A stretch of 64,000 bases of DNA from Amycolatopsis benzoatilytica AK 16/65 (GTDB lineage Bacteria > Actinomycetota > Actinomycetes > Mycobacteriales > Pseudonocardiaceae), in NCBI RefSeq assembly GCF_000383915.1, contig NZ_KB912942.1, positions 5,886,564 through 5,950,563 on the forward strand. Reading direction: 5' to 3'. The notes beneath the pieces were generated by a model, which did not search any database, was not told where the DNA came from, and saw nothing but the letters and a program-made list of their open reading frames with translations. The position numbers and the translations under genes were made by a program. Positions 7,985 through 16,719 of the stretch are shown here, piece by piece. Every line of letters begins with the position of its first letter. Position 1 is the stretch's first letter.

Positions 7985-8802
7985 CGCGCCTCCCGCGTGA
8001 TGTCCGCCAGGAAGCCCAGCGTGACCAGTTCGTCCGAAGAAAGCAGTGCGCGGAACCGGATTCCTCCGCCGGGCCCGTCGAACCACCCGGCCGACGTCGA
8101 CTGCCACACCGGCATCGGCTTCAGCACCCGGTACCGCCGGTAGCCCGACCGCAGCGCGGCAGGCGGCAGCGCGCGTTCCGCGAACGGCGTGCCGTCCGGC
8201 GCGAAGATCCGGCCGTGTTCGGTGCCGAACCGGTCCAGCAGCGTGCCTTCCGGCAGCACCACCGGATTCGGTTCCTCGACGCCGCCTTCCGGGAATTCCC
8301 CGGCGGAGGGCCACACGTATTCGGCGCCGACGACGAACCGGCGTTCCCAGTCGGTTCCTTCCGGTGTCGCATAGCCGTCGGCGACCGCCCGCGGTGGTTC
8401 CGGGTCTACCGGCGGGGAGGGCGAACGCCGGAAACCTTGTTTGACGTAGCCGAGCACCGCGGTGTCGTCCAGCAGCGCCGATTCCGGATGGTCGAACGGC
8501 GGGCGGCGCACGCCTTCCGCGACCGCGCCGGCGGGCGGCGGCAGCTGCCGTTCCGGCCGGTTCGCGGCGACCGGAAGGTGGCCGAGCGGGAACATGTGCA
8601 CCGCGAACAGCGCCAGCACGCTTTCCCGGTCCGCGCGGGGAGTGCCGAGCGCGGGTCGGCCTTGTCCGGGCAGGACGCCGGTGCCCGCGGGCGGGGTGGG
8701 CACCTCGTCGAACCCGCGATCCAGCAGCCCGCCGTACTGCGCGGGCACGCGGACCGGACCGGTGACCGCGTCGGAGCCGGCTGGCTTGGGCAGGTCGGAC
8801 AC
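7981..8802 (-). CDS. TNT-domain (NAD+ glycohydrolase-type) protein
   Basis: The predicted product has 273 residues, starting at a GTG preceded by AGAGGG. Residues about 1-175 are Pro/Gly-rich with no recognised domain and no signal peptide. Residues 184-268 match the TNT fold by eye: GTLLDRFG, GRIFAPDGTPFAERALPP, YRRYRVLKPMPV, then GPGGGIRF and LVTLGFL. TNT domains hydrolyse NAD+. In my by-eye alignment the Gln of the usual GGG-x-Q motif is Arg (residue 249), which may reduce or abolish activity. It is coupled by ATGA to a possible immunity gene. Without secretion signal or polymorphic-toxin repeats, delivery is unclear. Confidence 0.75.
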   Translation of the reverse strand: MSDLPKPAGSDAVTGPVRVPAQYGGLLDRGFDEVPTPPAGTGVLPGQGRPALGTPRADRESVLALFAVHMFPLGHLPVAANRPERQLPPPAGAVAEGVRRPPFDHPESALLDDTAVLGYVKQGFRRSPSPPVDPEPPRAVADGYATPEGTDWERRFVVGAEYVWPSAGEFPEGGVEEPNPVVLPEGTLLDRFGTEHGRIFAPDGTPFAERALPPAALRSGYRRYRVLKPMPVWQSTSAGWFDGPGGGIRFRALLSSDELVTLGFLADITREAR

Positions 8803-8884
8803 AGGCACCCTCTTCTCGGTCGCGCCGCCGTCCGATCGGACGACCGTTCGCGCCGGAAGGTTCCGGCCGAACGGGGATTCCACC

Positions 8885-9451
8885 TTATCGGGCGAGCGGG
8901 ATGCGCCGCCGCACCAACGCGCGGGCCGTGCCGCGCTCCTCGACCAGATCGAATCCCGCGTCCAGGAACATCCGGACGGTGCCGTGGTAAAGATCAGCCG
9001 CCGCACGGTTTCCGCCGGAGACGGGATAGCCCTCAACGGATTCCGCACCCAGCTCGGCGGCATAGTCCACCGCTGCCGCCAGCAACGCGGTCGCCAGCCC
9101 TTGCCGGCGGGCGCGCCGATCGAGGTAGAAGCAGGTGACCGACCAGACCGCACCCGGTTCGTCGGACGCCATCACGCGCGACCGGGCCGTGCGTGCGTTG
9201 TCCGCGCGCGGCGACACAGCCACCCAGCCCAGCGGCTCGCCGTCGACGATCGCCAGCAGCCCCAACGGTTTCCCAGCGCGAGCTTCGGCGCGGACGTGTT
9301 CTTTCCGCCCGTCGCGGCCGGCCGCCTTGTAGTCCGGCCCGCTAAGCCGGAAGAACGAGCACCAGCAGCCGCCCTGCACCCCGCCGGGGCCGAAGAGCTG
9401 CTCGAACAGCGGCCAGGTGTCCGCGCCGAGCGGTACGAACTCAGCCGGCAA
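8885..9451 (-). CDS. GNAT-family N-acetyltransferase
   Basis: A protein of 188 residues with a recognisable GNAT core: VTCFYLDRRARRQGLATALLAAAVDYA contains the acetyl-CoA pyrophosphate-binding R-x-x-G-x-A/G turn. The early segment GGCWCSFFRLSG is typical of one actinobacterial GNAT subfamily. The only start in this frame is a TTG that overlaps the stop of the HMG-CoA lyase gene, so translation is probably coupled to it. The substrate cannot be told from sequence. The gene ends about 80 bases before the TNT-domain gene start on the same strand. Confidence 0.8.
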   Translation of the reverse strand: MPAEFVPLGADTWPLFEQLFGPGGVQGGCWCSFFRLSGPDYKAAGRDGRKEHVRAEARAGKPLGLLAIVDGEPLGWVAVSPRADNARTARSRVMASDEPGAVWSVTCFYLDRRARRQGLATALLAAAVDYAAELGAESVEGYPVSGGNRAAADLYHGTVRMFLDAGFDLVEERGTARALVRRRIPLAR

Positions 9452-10379
9452 GCGCGTTCACGACCCGCGACGGCGACGGGCGGCCCAGCTGCCCGGCCAT
9501 CCAGACGCTGGTCTCCACCAGCTTGCCCAGATCGACGCCGTGCTCCACGCCCAGCCCTTCGAGCAGCCAGACCAGGTCTTCGGTGGCCAGGTTGCCGGTC
9601 GCCGACTCGGCGTACGGACAGCCGCCGAGCCCGCCCGCCGACGAGTCCACAGTGGACACGCCAGCGCGCAGCGCGGCCTCGGTGTTGGCCAGCGCCTGGC
9701 CGTAGGTGTCGTGGAAGTGCACGGCGAGCATTGAAGTGTCACCGGCGTCGCCGAACGCCTGGATCAGCCGGGTGACCTGGTTCGTGGTCGCCACGCCGAT
9801 GGTGTCGCCGAGCGACAGCTGCGAGCAGCCGAAGTCGAGCAGCCGCTTGCCCGCGCGCACGACCTGCTCGGCCGGGACCACGCCTTCCCACGGGTCGCCG
9901 AAGCACATCGACAGGTAGCCGCGCACCTCCAGGCCCTCCTTGCGGGCTCGGGTGACGACCGGTTCGAACATGGCGAACTGGTCGTCGAAGGTCGAGTTCA
10001 GGTTGCGCTGGGCGAAGGTCTCGGTGGCGCTGGCGAAGATCGCGATGTGGTCGACGCCCGCGTCGAGCGCGCGGTCGAGGCCCCGGTCGTTCGGGACGAG
10101 CACCGGGTAGCGGACGCCTTCGCGACGGTTCAGCCCGGCGAGCAGCTGTTCGGCGTCGGCCAGCTGGGGCACCCACTTCGGGTGCACGAAGCTGGTCGCT
10201 TCGAGAGTGGTCAGCCCGGCGCCGGCGAGCCGGTCCAGGAACTCGAGCTTGACCTCGACCGGCACGACGGATTTCTCGTTCTGCAGCCCGTCGCGCGGAC
10301 CGACCTCCCAGATCTCGACGCGCGGCGGCAATCCGGCCGCGGGCACCCGTTCCGGCAGGCCGACCTCTCGAGCACCCAC
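9441..10379 (-). CDS. hydroxymethylglutaryl-CoA lyase
   Basis: A 312-residue TIM-barrel enzyme of the HMGL-like family that splits HMG-CoA into acetyl-CoA and acetoacetate, the last step of leucine degradation. Key motifs: EVGPRDGLQNEK at the start, EATSFVHPKWVPQLAD, SLGDTIGVA, HFHDTYGQALAN (metal-binding HxH), and GGLGGCPYAESATGN with the catalytic Cys. The GTG start follows GGAAGGAG that lies inside the 3' end of the PH-domain gene; only one base separates the two genes, so they form an operon with the acetyltransferase behind. The route links to the acyl-CoA carboxylase genes further along. Confidence 0.92.
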   Translation of the reverse strand: MGAREVGLPERVPAAGLPPRVEIWEVGPRDGLQNEKSVVPVEVKLEFLDRLAGAGLTTLEATSFVHPKWVPQLADAEQLLAGLNRREGVRYPVLVPNDRGLDRALDAGVDHIAIFASATETFAQRNLNSTFDDQFAMFEPVVTRARKEGLEVRGYLSMCFGDPWEGVVPAEQVVRAGKRLLDFGCSQLSLGDTIGVATTNQVTRLIQAFGDAGDTSMLAVHFHDTYGQALANTEAALRAGVSTVDSSAGGLGGCPYAESATGNLATEDLVWLLEGLGVEHGVDLGKLVETSVWMAGQLGRPSPSRVVNALAG

Positions 10380-10380
10380 G

Positions 10381-10956
10381 TCAGCGTCTCCTTCCGCGCG
10401 GTTCCCGGCCGCGCGGGGGCAGAGGTTCGGTGTCCTGCGGGCCGGGCGCGCCGTGGTAGTCGTCGTAGGGATTGTCGTTCACTTCGCGGTAAATGACCGT
10501 GTGCACGTGCTCAACGTGGGGAATGTCATCGAAGCGCAGCGGCTCGTCCGAGGCCGATTCGATGATCAGCGTGCCGCAGCCGAAGATCCGGTCGAGCAGG
10601 CCGTGCTCGAACTGGACGCTGTTGATCCGGGACAGCGGGATGTCGATGCCGGTGCGCTTGAGCACGCCTTCGCGGGCGATCAGCCGGTCGGTGGTCACGA
10701 TGAAGTGCGTGGTGCGCCAGCGCACCAGCGGCGCCAGGAACAGCCACACCACGAGCACCAGCGCCACCACCGCGATGGCGATCATCGCGATGTTGTTCAT
10801 CGGCGAGCTGAGGTCCTTGCTGAGCAGCAGCAGCCACACCGCCGCGCCGACGGTGATCAGGAATGCCAGGAACGGGAAGATCAGCATCTTGAAATGCGGG
10901 TGGCTGTGCACCACCACGCGTTCGTTCTGGCTGAGCAAATCGTCCGGATAGGCCAC
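10381..10956 (-). CDS. PH-domain (bPH2/DUF304) membrane protein
   Basis: A 191-residue protein starting at GTG with AGGGGAGC 7 bases upstream. Two membrane helices form a hairpin near residues 24-42 and 53-72 (MLIFPFLAFLITVGAAVWLL; IAMIAIAVVALVLVVWLFLA). Behind it lies a bacterial PH domain: THFIVTTDRLIAREGVLKRTG, IPLSRINSVQFEHGLLDRIFGCGTL, IESASDE. The tail is Pro/Arg-rich. Proteins of this type sit in the membrane with the PH domain in the cytoplasm; their ligand is unknown. The gene leads the operon with HMG-CoA lyase. Confidence 0.85.
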   Translation of the reverse strand: MAYPDDLLSQNERVVVHSHPHFKMLIFPFLAFLITVGAAVWLLLLSKDLSSPMNNIAMIAIAVVALVLVVWLFLAPLVRWRTTHFIVTTDRLIAREGVLKRTGIDIPLSRINSVQFEHGLLDRIFGCGTLIIESASDEPLRFDDIPHVEHVHTVIYREVNDNPYDDYHGAPGPQDTEPLPPRGREPRGRRR

Positions 10957-11045
10957 GGCGGGCGCTCCCCTGGGTGTGTGCCGGTGTGGTGTGTCCACCG
11001 TACCGGCGCAGGCCCTGCTCAGGGCGCGGGCGCGCCCGATCCGGT

Positions 11046-11852
11046 TCAGGCGGGTCGCACGTGCACGACGTCGCCGGCGTAGACGGTCAGCCGCCGTCCG
11101 TCCGGGACGTCGACCTGCAGCTGGCCGGTCCGGTCGAGATCGGCCGCGCGGCCGGTCAGGGTGCTGCCGTCGGGCAGCTGGACCTGCACGTCCTGGCCGA
11201 GCGTCGCGCACTTGGCCCGGTAGTCGCTCAGCAGCCCGGCCTCGGTCAGATCGCCGCCCGCCGCGCGCCAGCGGCGCTCCAGGTCGTCGAACCTGGTCAG
11301 CAAGCCGAGCGCGACGTCGGTGCGGTCGGTGGTCGCCGCGCCTTGCTCGGCAAGCGAGGTGGCGGGCAGGCCGCCGGGGCCGGCCGGGATGTCGTCGCCG
11401 AGCGGCGCCACGTTCAGCCCGATGCCGAGCACCACCGCCGATTCGCCGTTGCCGACCGCCTCGGCGAGGATGCCCGCGCACTTCGCCCGCCGCGGGCCCG
11501 CGAGCACGTCGTTAGGCCATTTGAGGGCCGCGTCGACCCCCAGGTCGGTGGCGAGTTCGTAGACCGCGAGCCCGGCGACCACGGACAGTGAGCCCAGCGC
11601 GGCGAACGCCACGCCGGCCGGCCGCAGCGCGATGCTCAGGTACAGCCCGCCCTTGGGCGAAACCCAGGACCGGGCGCGCCGGCCGACCCCCGCGGTCTGC
11701 TGTTCGGCCAGCAGAACGGTCCGGTCCGCGGCTCCCGCGAGGAGGGCTTCGCGCAGGTCGGCGTTGGTGGAACCGGTGGTCTCCACGACCTCGATGCGGG
11801 CGTAGCGCTCGCCGAGTCCGTAGCGCAGCCGTGCCGCGTCGAGTTCAGCCAT
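11046..11852 (-). CDS. birA: biotin--[acetyl-CoA carboxylase] ligase
   Basis: A 268-residue enzyme that activates biotin with ATP and attaches it to the EAMKM lysine of biotin carboxyl carrier domains, here most likely the alpha subunit encoded at 30.5 kb. Motifs: TTGSTNADLRE, WPNDVL for biotin, ILAEAV and the C-terminal SH3-like cap. There is no N-terminal HTH, so it is the monofunctional type. The ATP/biotin loop, GRGRRG in E. coli, reads GVGRRA: the second Arg of the motif is kept but the first is Val. Divergent from the NlpC/P60 gene; both seem to have leaderless promoters. Confidence 0.92.
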   Translation of the reverse strand: MAELDAARLRYGLGERYARIEVVETTGSTNADLREALLAGAADRTVLLAEQQTAGVGRRARSWVSPKGGLYLSIALRPAGVAFAALGSLSVVAGLAVYELATDLGVDAALKWPNDVLAGPRRAKCAGILAEAVGNGESAVVLGIGLNVAPLGDDIPAGPGGLPATSLAEQGAATTDRTDVALGLLTRFDDLERRWRAAGGDLTEAGLLSDYRAKCATLGQDVQVQLPDGSTLTGRAADLDRTGQLQVDVPDGRRLTVYAGDVVHVRPA

Positions 11853-11858
11853 ATGCCC

Positions 11859-11864
11859 ACAATA
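11859..11864 (-). promoter_or_regulatory. -10 element TATTGT, probable leaderless start of birA
   Basis: TATTGT is followed by 6 bases and the ATG of birA. No ribosome binding site is visible in the gap, which fits a leaderless transcript. Confidence 0.45.
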
Positions 11865-11919
11865 TGAGAGTCCCCCTAACGTGCAAGCCGTTCGCTCGTT
11901 ACCCAGAGGTGCGCTCTTC

Positions 11920-11925
11920 TAGATT
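11920..11925 (+). promoter_or_regulatory. -10 element TAGATT, probable leaderless start of the NlpC/P60 gene
   Basis: TAGATT, then 7 bases, then the GTG start. No Shine-Dalgarno-like sequence is present between. Confidence 0.5.
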
Positions 11926-11932
11926 GGACGCC

Positions 11933-13048
11933 GTGACGCCGGAGACCGCCGCCGCCGAGGTGGACGCCGCCCCGAAGCCCTCCTGGGCTCGTGGCGCGCT
12001 GCATCGTGGGCTGGTGGCGTTGCCGCTGGTGGCCGGGCTCGCCACCGCCGGCTGGCTCGTCGTCGGCCGCGACCAGCCCGCCACCCCGACCGTCCCGGCC
12101 CAAGCCGCGCTCACCGCACCCGCCGCCCCGACGGGCCCGTCCGGCCCTTCGGTGTTGCAGGCGAGCGCCCCGGTCCGCGCGCAGGAACCGGCTCAGGGCG
12201 CGGCCGGCGGCGGCGGATCGCCGCTGCAGAAGTGGGCGGACTCGCTTGCCGGGCCGCTGGACATTCCCGCTCCGCAGCTGGTCGGCTACGCGAACGGCGA
12301 GCTGACGCTGCGCAAGGAACGCCCCGGCTGCCACTTGTCCTGGGTCACGCTCGCCGGTGTCGGCGAGGCGGGCAACGACCACGGCCGCCGTGACGGCACG
12401 CCCTTGGGGTTGTCCACGGCGCAGTTCCAGAAGTACGGCTCGGACATCCCGGGCATCGCGAAGCCGGCGTTGACCGATCCGTCGTCGGCCTCGGTCGCCG
12501 CCGGCCGCGCGCTGTGCGCGAGCGGAGTCGACCTGACCGCCGGCAATGGCTGGTGGAAAGCCGTGGCCGGGTACCAGAACGGCAGCGGCATGGAGCTGTT
12601 CCGGCAGCGAGTGCTCGGCTACGCCCAGCTGTACGCGACGATTTCCCTCGCCCCGGCGAAGTCCGGCGCACCGTCGGTGCGCGCCACCCGGTTCGCGCTC
12701 GGGCAGCTCGGCCTGCCGTACGTGTGGGGCGGCAACGGCCCGGACGCCGGCGCGGCCGGGTTCGACTGCTCCGGCCTGACGAAGGCGTCGTACGACAGCG
12801 CCGGGGTTTCGCTGCCCCGGACGGCGGACAGCCAGTTCCGCGCCCTGCCGCACGTGCCCGGCGGACAGGAACCGCAGCTGGGCGACCTGGTGTTCTACGG
12901 AAGCCCGGCGACCCGGATCCACCACGTGGGGCTGTACCTGGGCAACGGGCTGATGGTGAACGCGCCGACCGAGGGACAGGCGGTCCAGATCCACACGTTC
13001 CACACGCCGGGGGACGACTACGCCGGGGCCGGGCACCCGGCTGATTGA
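11933..13048 (+). CDS. NlpC/P60 cell-wall peptidase with lytic-transglycosylase-like domain
   Basis: An exported or membrane-held protein of 371 residues. A membrane helix lies near residues 26-46 (LVALPLVAGLATAGWLVVG), then an Ala/Pro linker. Residues about 105-240 resemble the lysozyme/transglycosylase-like domains often joined to NlpC/P60 (LAGVGEAGNDHGRRDGTPLG ... GNGWWKAVAGYQNG). The C-terminal NlpC/P60 domain has the catalytic Cys in FDCSGLT, His in IHHVGLYLG and a third polar residue in VNAPTEG. It would cut peptide bonds in peptidoglycan stems. It lies divergent from birA, and one of the dispersed palindromes begins 10 bases after the stop. Confidence 0.88.
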   Translation: MTPETAAAEVDAAPKPSWARGALHRGLVALPLVAGLATAGWLVVGRDQPATPTVPAQAALTAPAAPTGPSGPSVLQASAPVRAQEPAQGAAGGGGSPLQKWADSLAGPLDIPAPQLVGYANGELTLRKERPGCHLSWVTLAGVGEAGNDHGRRDGTPLGLSTAQFQKYGSDIPGIAKPALTDPSSASVAAGRALCASGVDLTAGNGWWKAVAGYQNGSGMELFRQRVLGYAQLYATISLAPAKSGAPSVRATRFALGQLGLPYVWGGNGPDAGAAGFDCSGLTKASYDSAGVSLPRTADSQFRALPHVPGGQEPQLGDLVFYGSPATRIHHVGLYLGNGLMVNAPTEGQAVQIHTFHTPGDDYAGAGHPAD

Positions 13049-13058
13049 CCGATTCAAC

Positions 13059-13113
13059 GTCCGTGAAGGGCCCCTTGCGGGACTTGGATTCCCGCAAGGG
13101 GCCCTTCTCGGAC
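13059..13113. repeat. dispersed palindrome, GGGCCCC subtype with TTGCGGGA arms
   Basis: Arms of 24 bases (13059-13082 and 13090-13113) pair at 23 positions around a 7-base loop. Ends are GTCCGTGAAGGG and CCCTTCTCGGAC. Compared with the copies at 34.7 and 39.8 kb, TTGAGGGA is changed to TTGCGGGA and the other arm changes to match. It follows the NlpC/P60 gene and could act as a terminator, although there is no U tract. Confidence 0.85.
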
Positions 13114-13235
13114 TTGCGGAGAAGCCGCCCGCACCCCGCCGCCGGGACAGCCGTGGGCAAGATTCCGATTTCCCCACGCAAGGGCGCGCTGTCGCTTATG
13201 CTCCGGGACATTCTTCCTGACGGGAAAGGTGCCCC

Positions 13236-13769
13236 ATGTCCGCTCGCACGCTCCCCTTCCTGGCCGTGGGCGCTGCCCTCCTGATCACCAGCTGCTCCGG
13301 CAGCAAGGGCGGCACCGCCGCACCGGCGTCCGTCCCGCCCGCCGCGCCGGCTTCGTCCTCGGCGGCGTCCACGACACCGTCGACCTCCGCCGCGCCGGCC
13401 CCCTCGCCGGCGTCCGACGAGTCCACCGGATCCGACGCGGTGAGCCGGTACGAGGCGTTCATGCACGCGGCCGGCCGGGAAGACATCAAGACGGTCTGCG
13501 AGATCGCCGGTCCGGCCGCCAAGAAGGCCCAGGACGAGGGGCTCGGCCCGTGCGAGAAAACGATGCCGATGGCGTTTCAGCTGATCTCGCCCGCGCAGAA
13601 AAAGGCGCTGCAGAGCGCGACGGTCGACCGGTCCAAGATCAAGGAGACCGCCACGAAGGTCACCATCCCGGCGAGCGCGGTGAAGGCTTCGGTCAAGTTC
13701 ACCGACAGCGACCTCGGCGACGCGGTGCTGGAGAACCGCGGCGGCAAGTGGTACATCATCGCCGACTGA
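13236..13769 (+). CDS. secreted lipoprotein of unknown function
   Basis: A 177-residue protein with a lipoprotein signal peptide: MSARTLPF, hydrophobic core, and lipobox LITSC (Cys20). A low-complexity Ala/Ser/Pro/Thr linker follows to about residue 65. The folded part (YEAFMHAAGREDIKTVCEIAGPAAKKAQDEG ... VKFTDSDLGDAVLENRGGKWYIIAD) looks like the DUF4878/NTF2-like lipoproteins in which a C-terminal strand reads GKWYI. It has two Cys that could pair. The 3' end overlaps the convergent SARP gene by 14 bases. Confidence 0.8.
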   Translation: MSARTLPFLAVGAALLITSCSGSKGGTAAPASVPPAAPASSSAASTTPSTSAAPAPSPASDESTGSDAVSRYEAFMHAAGREDIKTVCEIAGPAAKKAQDEGLGPCEKTMPMAFQLISPAQKKALQSATVDRSKIKETATKVTIPASAVKASVKFTDSDLGDAVLENRGGKWYIIAD

Positions 13770-16689
13770 CCCGTTGCCGGGCGCGAGACTCCGCCAGCCA
13801 GTGCGCGGCACCGGCACGACGGGCGACGTCCTCGGCCTTGCGAAAGTGCGCCGCGGACGGCAGGCCCAGTTTCTCCGCCAGCTCGCCCAGGTAGTACGCG
13901 ACCGGTCCCAGCGTCACCATCCCGGAACCGGCCCCGGCCAGCTCGTTTTCCGCCGGGGCCAGCCGCTCGTAGCACTCGCGCGCGTCGCCGGTCGCCGCGG
14001 TGAGGCAGGCGCGCAATTCCAGCAGCAAGTCCGGCCGATCGGCGGGCAGCCGCCAATCGTCCACAGGGGACTCCAGATTGTGCTGCCGATACAGGCAATG
14101 CCGGGCGAGCGAGAGCAAACCACGGTCCACTCCGGACATTCCGCTGCCCGGCAAGCGCGCCGCGGCCGCCCGGTAGGCGGCTTCCGCTGCCTCGACCGAT
14201 CCGGTGACCGCGATCCGCAGCGCGCGGTACCAGTCGGTGAAGACGCTGACCAGCGGCAGGTCGTACTGCTCCCCCAGCCGGTCCGCCGCCGCCGAGTGCC
14301 GGTCCGCGGCGGCGAAGTCGGCGAGCGCCGAATGTGCTTGCACCAGAACCAGATGACCGAGAACTTCGAAGCTCACCAACCGATGCCGCGCGGCCACTTC
14401 GACGATTTCCTCGCCGATCCGCGCGCGTTCCGGGGCCAGCCCGGCGCGCGTGAAAGTCTGCGTCCAACGCGCGTTCAAGGCCAGCGCCAGCAACGCCGGA
14501 TCACCGGTCGAACGGGCCAATTCCTCCGCTTCGAGAGCGGCGTCGAGGGCACGCTGCCCTCCTTCGTTGCGCAGCTCCAGCGCGATGGTCGCCAGCAGCC
14601 GCGCACGTACCGGCGGGTCCGCGACGAGCACCCGTGCGGCCGCGTCGGCGATCCGGCGGGCCAGCACCGGGTCGTCGTTCTCGGTCCAGATTCCGGGCAC
14701 GTCGAACGCGGTCAGAACCCTGATGGTCAAAGCGGGATCGTCACCAGCCAGGTCCAGTGCCTCAGCTCGGTAGCGGCGGGCGGCGGCCAGCGAACCGGTG
14801 AACGCCGAGGCGCGGGCGAGCCCCATCAGCAGTTCGACGGTACGCGGCCCTTGTGCCAGCGCGGCCCGCCAAAGCCGAAGTGCCTCGTGCGGAGCGAATT
14901 CCCGTTCCGCGCGTTCGGCGGCGGCCTGTGCGTAGCCGGTACCACGGTCGTCCCCGGCCCGCAGGAAGTGGTGTGCCAGCAGGGAAACCTCGCCCGGGCG
15001 GCGGCGCGCCAGCGATTCGCCGACCTCTCGGTGCAGTTGCGCGCGGCGCACCAGGGGGAGATCGTCGTACACCGCGTCGCGGACGAGCGCGTGCGCGAAC
15101 CGGAACGAACGCGGCCCGGTCTCCAGCAGAAATCCGGACCGCACCGCGATTTCCAGCTCTTCGAGGACGTCGCCGAGCAACCCGAGGTCGACGTCTGCCC
15201 CGATCACCGCGGCCTTGTCGAGCACGACGCGGACGTGACCGGGCAGAGCGGCCAGCCGGTTCCGGACGACGTCGCGCACTCCGTCCGGCAGGTCGCCCTC
15301 GGCGTCCAGGACGCGGGCCAGTTCCTTGACGAAGAACGGATTACCGCCGGAGCGCCGGTGGATCACCGCCGCCGAGTCGGTACCGACCAGCTCGGCCACC
15401 GCGTCGACGGACAGCCCGCCCAGGTACAGCCGAATCGGATCGGCCCGGGCCAGCCGGCCCAGCGCCCCGGTGAGGTCCGCGGACACTTCGGTCGTCCGGT
15501 AGGTCGCCACCAGCAGCACCGATTCCGGGGTCGCCGAAGCCAGCAGCGCCAGAGTCTCCTCGCCCGCCCACTGCAGGTCGTCGAGCACGACCAGCAGCGG
15601 ACCGTGGCGGGAAAGCCGCTGGCTGACCTGCTGCTGCCACTGAAAACGGGCCACCGCCGGGTCGGCTCCGGAGTCGACCGCCTTCGCTCGCGGCGGGACA
15701 GGTTCGCCCAGCGCGGCCAGGATGCGCGTCCAGGGCCAGGCCGGCGGCACCCCGGCACCATCCGGATTCGCGCCCCACGCCGTCGTCCAGCCCAGCCGCG
15801 CGGCGAACTCCTCGACCAGCGCGGTCTTGCCCGCCCCTGCCTCGCCGGACACCAGCACGAGCCGGAATCGCTTGTGGTCCGCGACTTCCGCCGCGGCCTC
15901 GGCCAGTCGAGCCAGCTCCGGCTCCCGCCCGGCCAGCCGCGCGGCGCGGACGGGCACGAGCTGCGGCGCCTGCGCGAGAACGTCCTGCTCCAGTTTCCGC
16001 AACGCCGGTCCCGGATCGATCCCCAGCTCTGTCGCCAGCACCGCCCGCGCGCGCCGCAACGCCGCGAGCGCGTCGCCTTGGCGACCAGCGCGATACAACG
16101 CCAGCGCCAGCAGCCGCCACGCTTCCTCCCGCAGCGGGTGAGCGTCCACATGGGACTCCAGATCCGGCACGGCCTCGGCGGCGCGGCCGGCGTCCAGCAG
16201 CCCGGCCGCCCGGCGTTCCAGCGCGAGCAGCCGCAATTCGGTGAGCCGCGCCCGCTCGGCCCTGGCCCAGGGCTCGTCGGCGAACTCCCCGTAGGGCTCG
16301 CCGCGCCACCAGCCGAGCGCCTCGTCCAACTGCTCGACCGAAGGAGTCCCGCGCACCACCGCCTCGAACCGCCACGCGTCGACTTCGCCCGGCTCGGCTC
16401 GCAGCGCGTATCCCGGGCCTTCGGTGACCAGCAGCTTCGCCGGGGTCCGCGGTGGCCGGTCCGGTTCCAGCGAACGGCGGAGGGCCCCGACAAAGGTCTG
16501 CACCGCCCCGGCCGCCCCAGTCCGCGGTTCGGGCCAGAGCGCGTCGATCAGCGCGTCGGTCGACACGACCTGCCCGCGTGCGACGAGCAGGCGGGCGAGC
16601 ACCGCTCGGTGGCGCGGCCCGGGCAGTGCCACCGGACCGTGCGCGTCATGAGCCGTCAGCGGGCCCAGCACCGAGAACGAGATGGTCAT
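13756..16689 (-). CDS. SARP-family regulator with ATPase domain (AfsR-like)
   Basis: A 977-residue regulator. Residues 1-95 form the OmpR-like winged helix (FSVLGPLTAHDAHGPVALPGPRHRAVLARLLV), about 100-245 the bacterial transcriptional activation domain, and 250-500 a STAND-type AAA ATPase with Walker A GEAGAGKT (K288) and Walker B LLVVLDDLQWA. The rest is helical repeat. Such proteins bind 11-bp-spaced heptamer repeats and activate the next promoter. Exactly such a site lies in the 70-base gap to the divergent hydrolase gene, which is thus the likely target. A TACAGT -10 sits 8 bases before its own ATG. Confidence 0.9.
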   Translation of the reverse strand: MTISFSVLGPLTAHDAHGPVALPGPRHRAVLARLLVARGQVVSTDALIDALWPEPRTGAAGAVQTFVGALRRSLEPDRPPRTPAKLLVTEGPGYALRAEPGEVDAWRFEAVVRGTPSVEQLDEALGWWRGEPYGEFADEPWARAERARLTELRLLALERRAAGLLDAGRAAEAVPDLESHVDAHPLREEAWRLLALALYRAGRQGDALAALRRARAVLATELGIDPGPALRKLEQDVLAQAPQLVPVRAARLAGREPELARLAEAAAEVADHKRFRLVLVSGEAGAGKTALVEEFAARLGWTTAWGANPDGAGVPPAWPWTRILAALGEPVPPRAKAVDSGADPAVARFQWQQQVSQRLSRHGPLLVVLDDLQWAGEETLALLASATPESVLLVATYRTTEVSADLTGALGRLARADPIRLYLGGLSVDAVAELVGTDSAAVIHRRSGGNPFFVKELARVLDAEGDLPDGVRDVVRNRLAALPGHVRVVLDKAAVIGADVDLGLLGDVLEELEIAVRSGFLLETGPRSFRFAHALVRDAVYDDLPLVRRAQLHREVGESLARRRPGEVSLLAHHFLRAGDDRGTGYAQAAAERAEREFAPHEALRLWRAALAQGPRTVELLMGLARASAFTGSLAAARRYRAEALDLAGDDPALTIRVLTAFDVPGIWTENDDPVLARRIADAAARVLVADPPVRARLLATIALELRNEGGQRALDAALEAEELARSTGDPALLALALNARWTQTFTRAGLAPERARIGEEIVEVAARHRLVSFEVLGHLVLVQAHSALADFAAADRHSAAADRLGEQYDLPLVSVFTDWYRALRIAVTGSVEAAEAAYRAAAARLPGSGMSGVDRGLLSLARHCLYRQHNLESPVDDWRLPADRPDLLLELRACLTAATGDARECYERLAPAENELAGAGSGMVTLGPVAYYLGELAEKLGLPSAAHFRKAEDVARRAGAAHWLAESRARQRVSRR

Positions 16690-16719
16690 CGGTTCGTACT
16701 GTAATCAGCGCGGGCCGTC

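Noticed and set aside
13774..16704. A very long open frame on the strand opposite the SARP regulator
   Set aside because: It is an antisense shadow. High GC removes stops in one opposite frame. The product is Arg/Gln-rich low-complexity sequence with no domain, while the minus strand has full SARP motifs.
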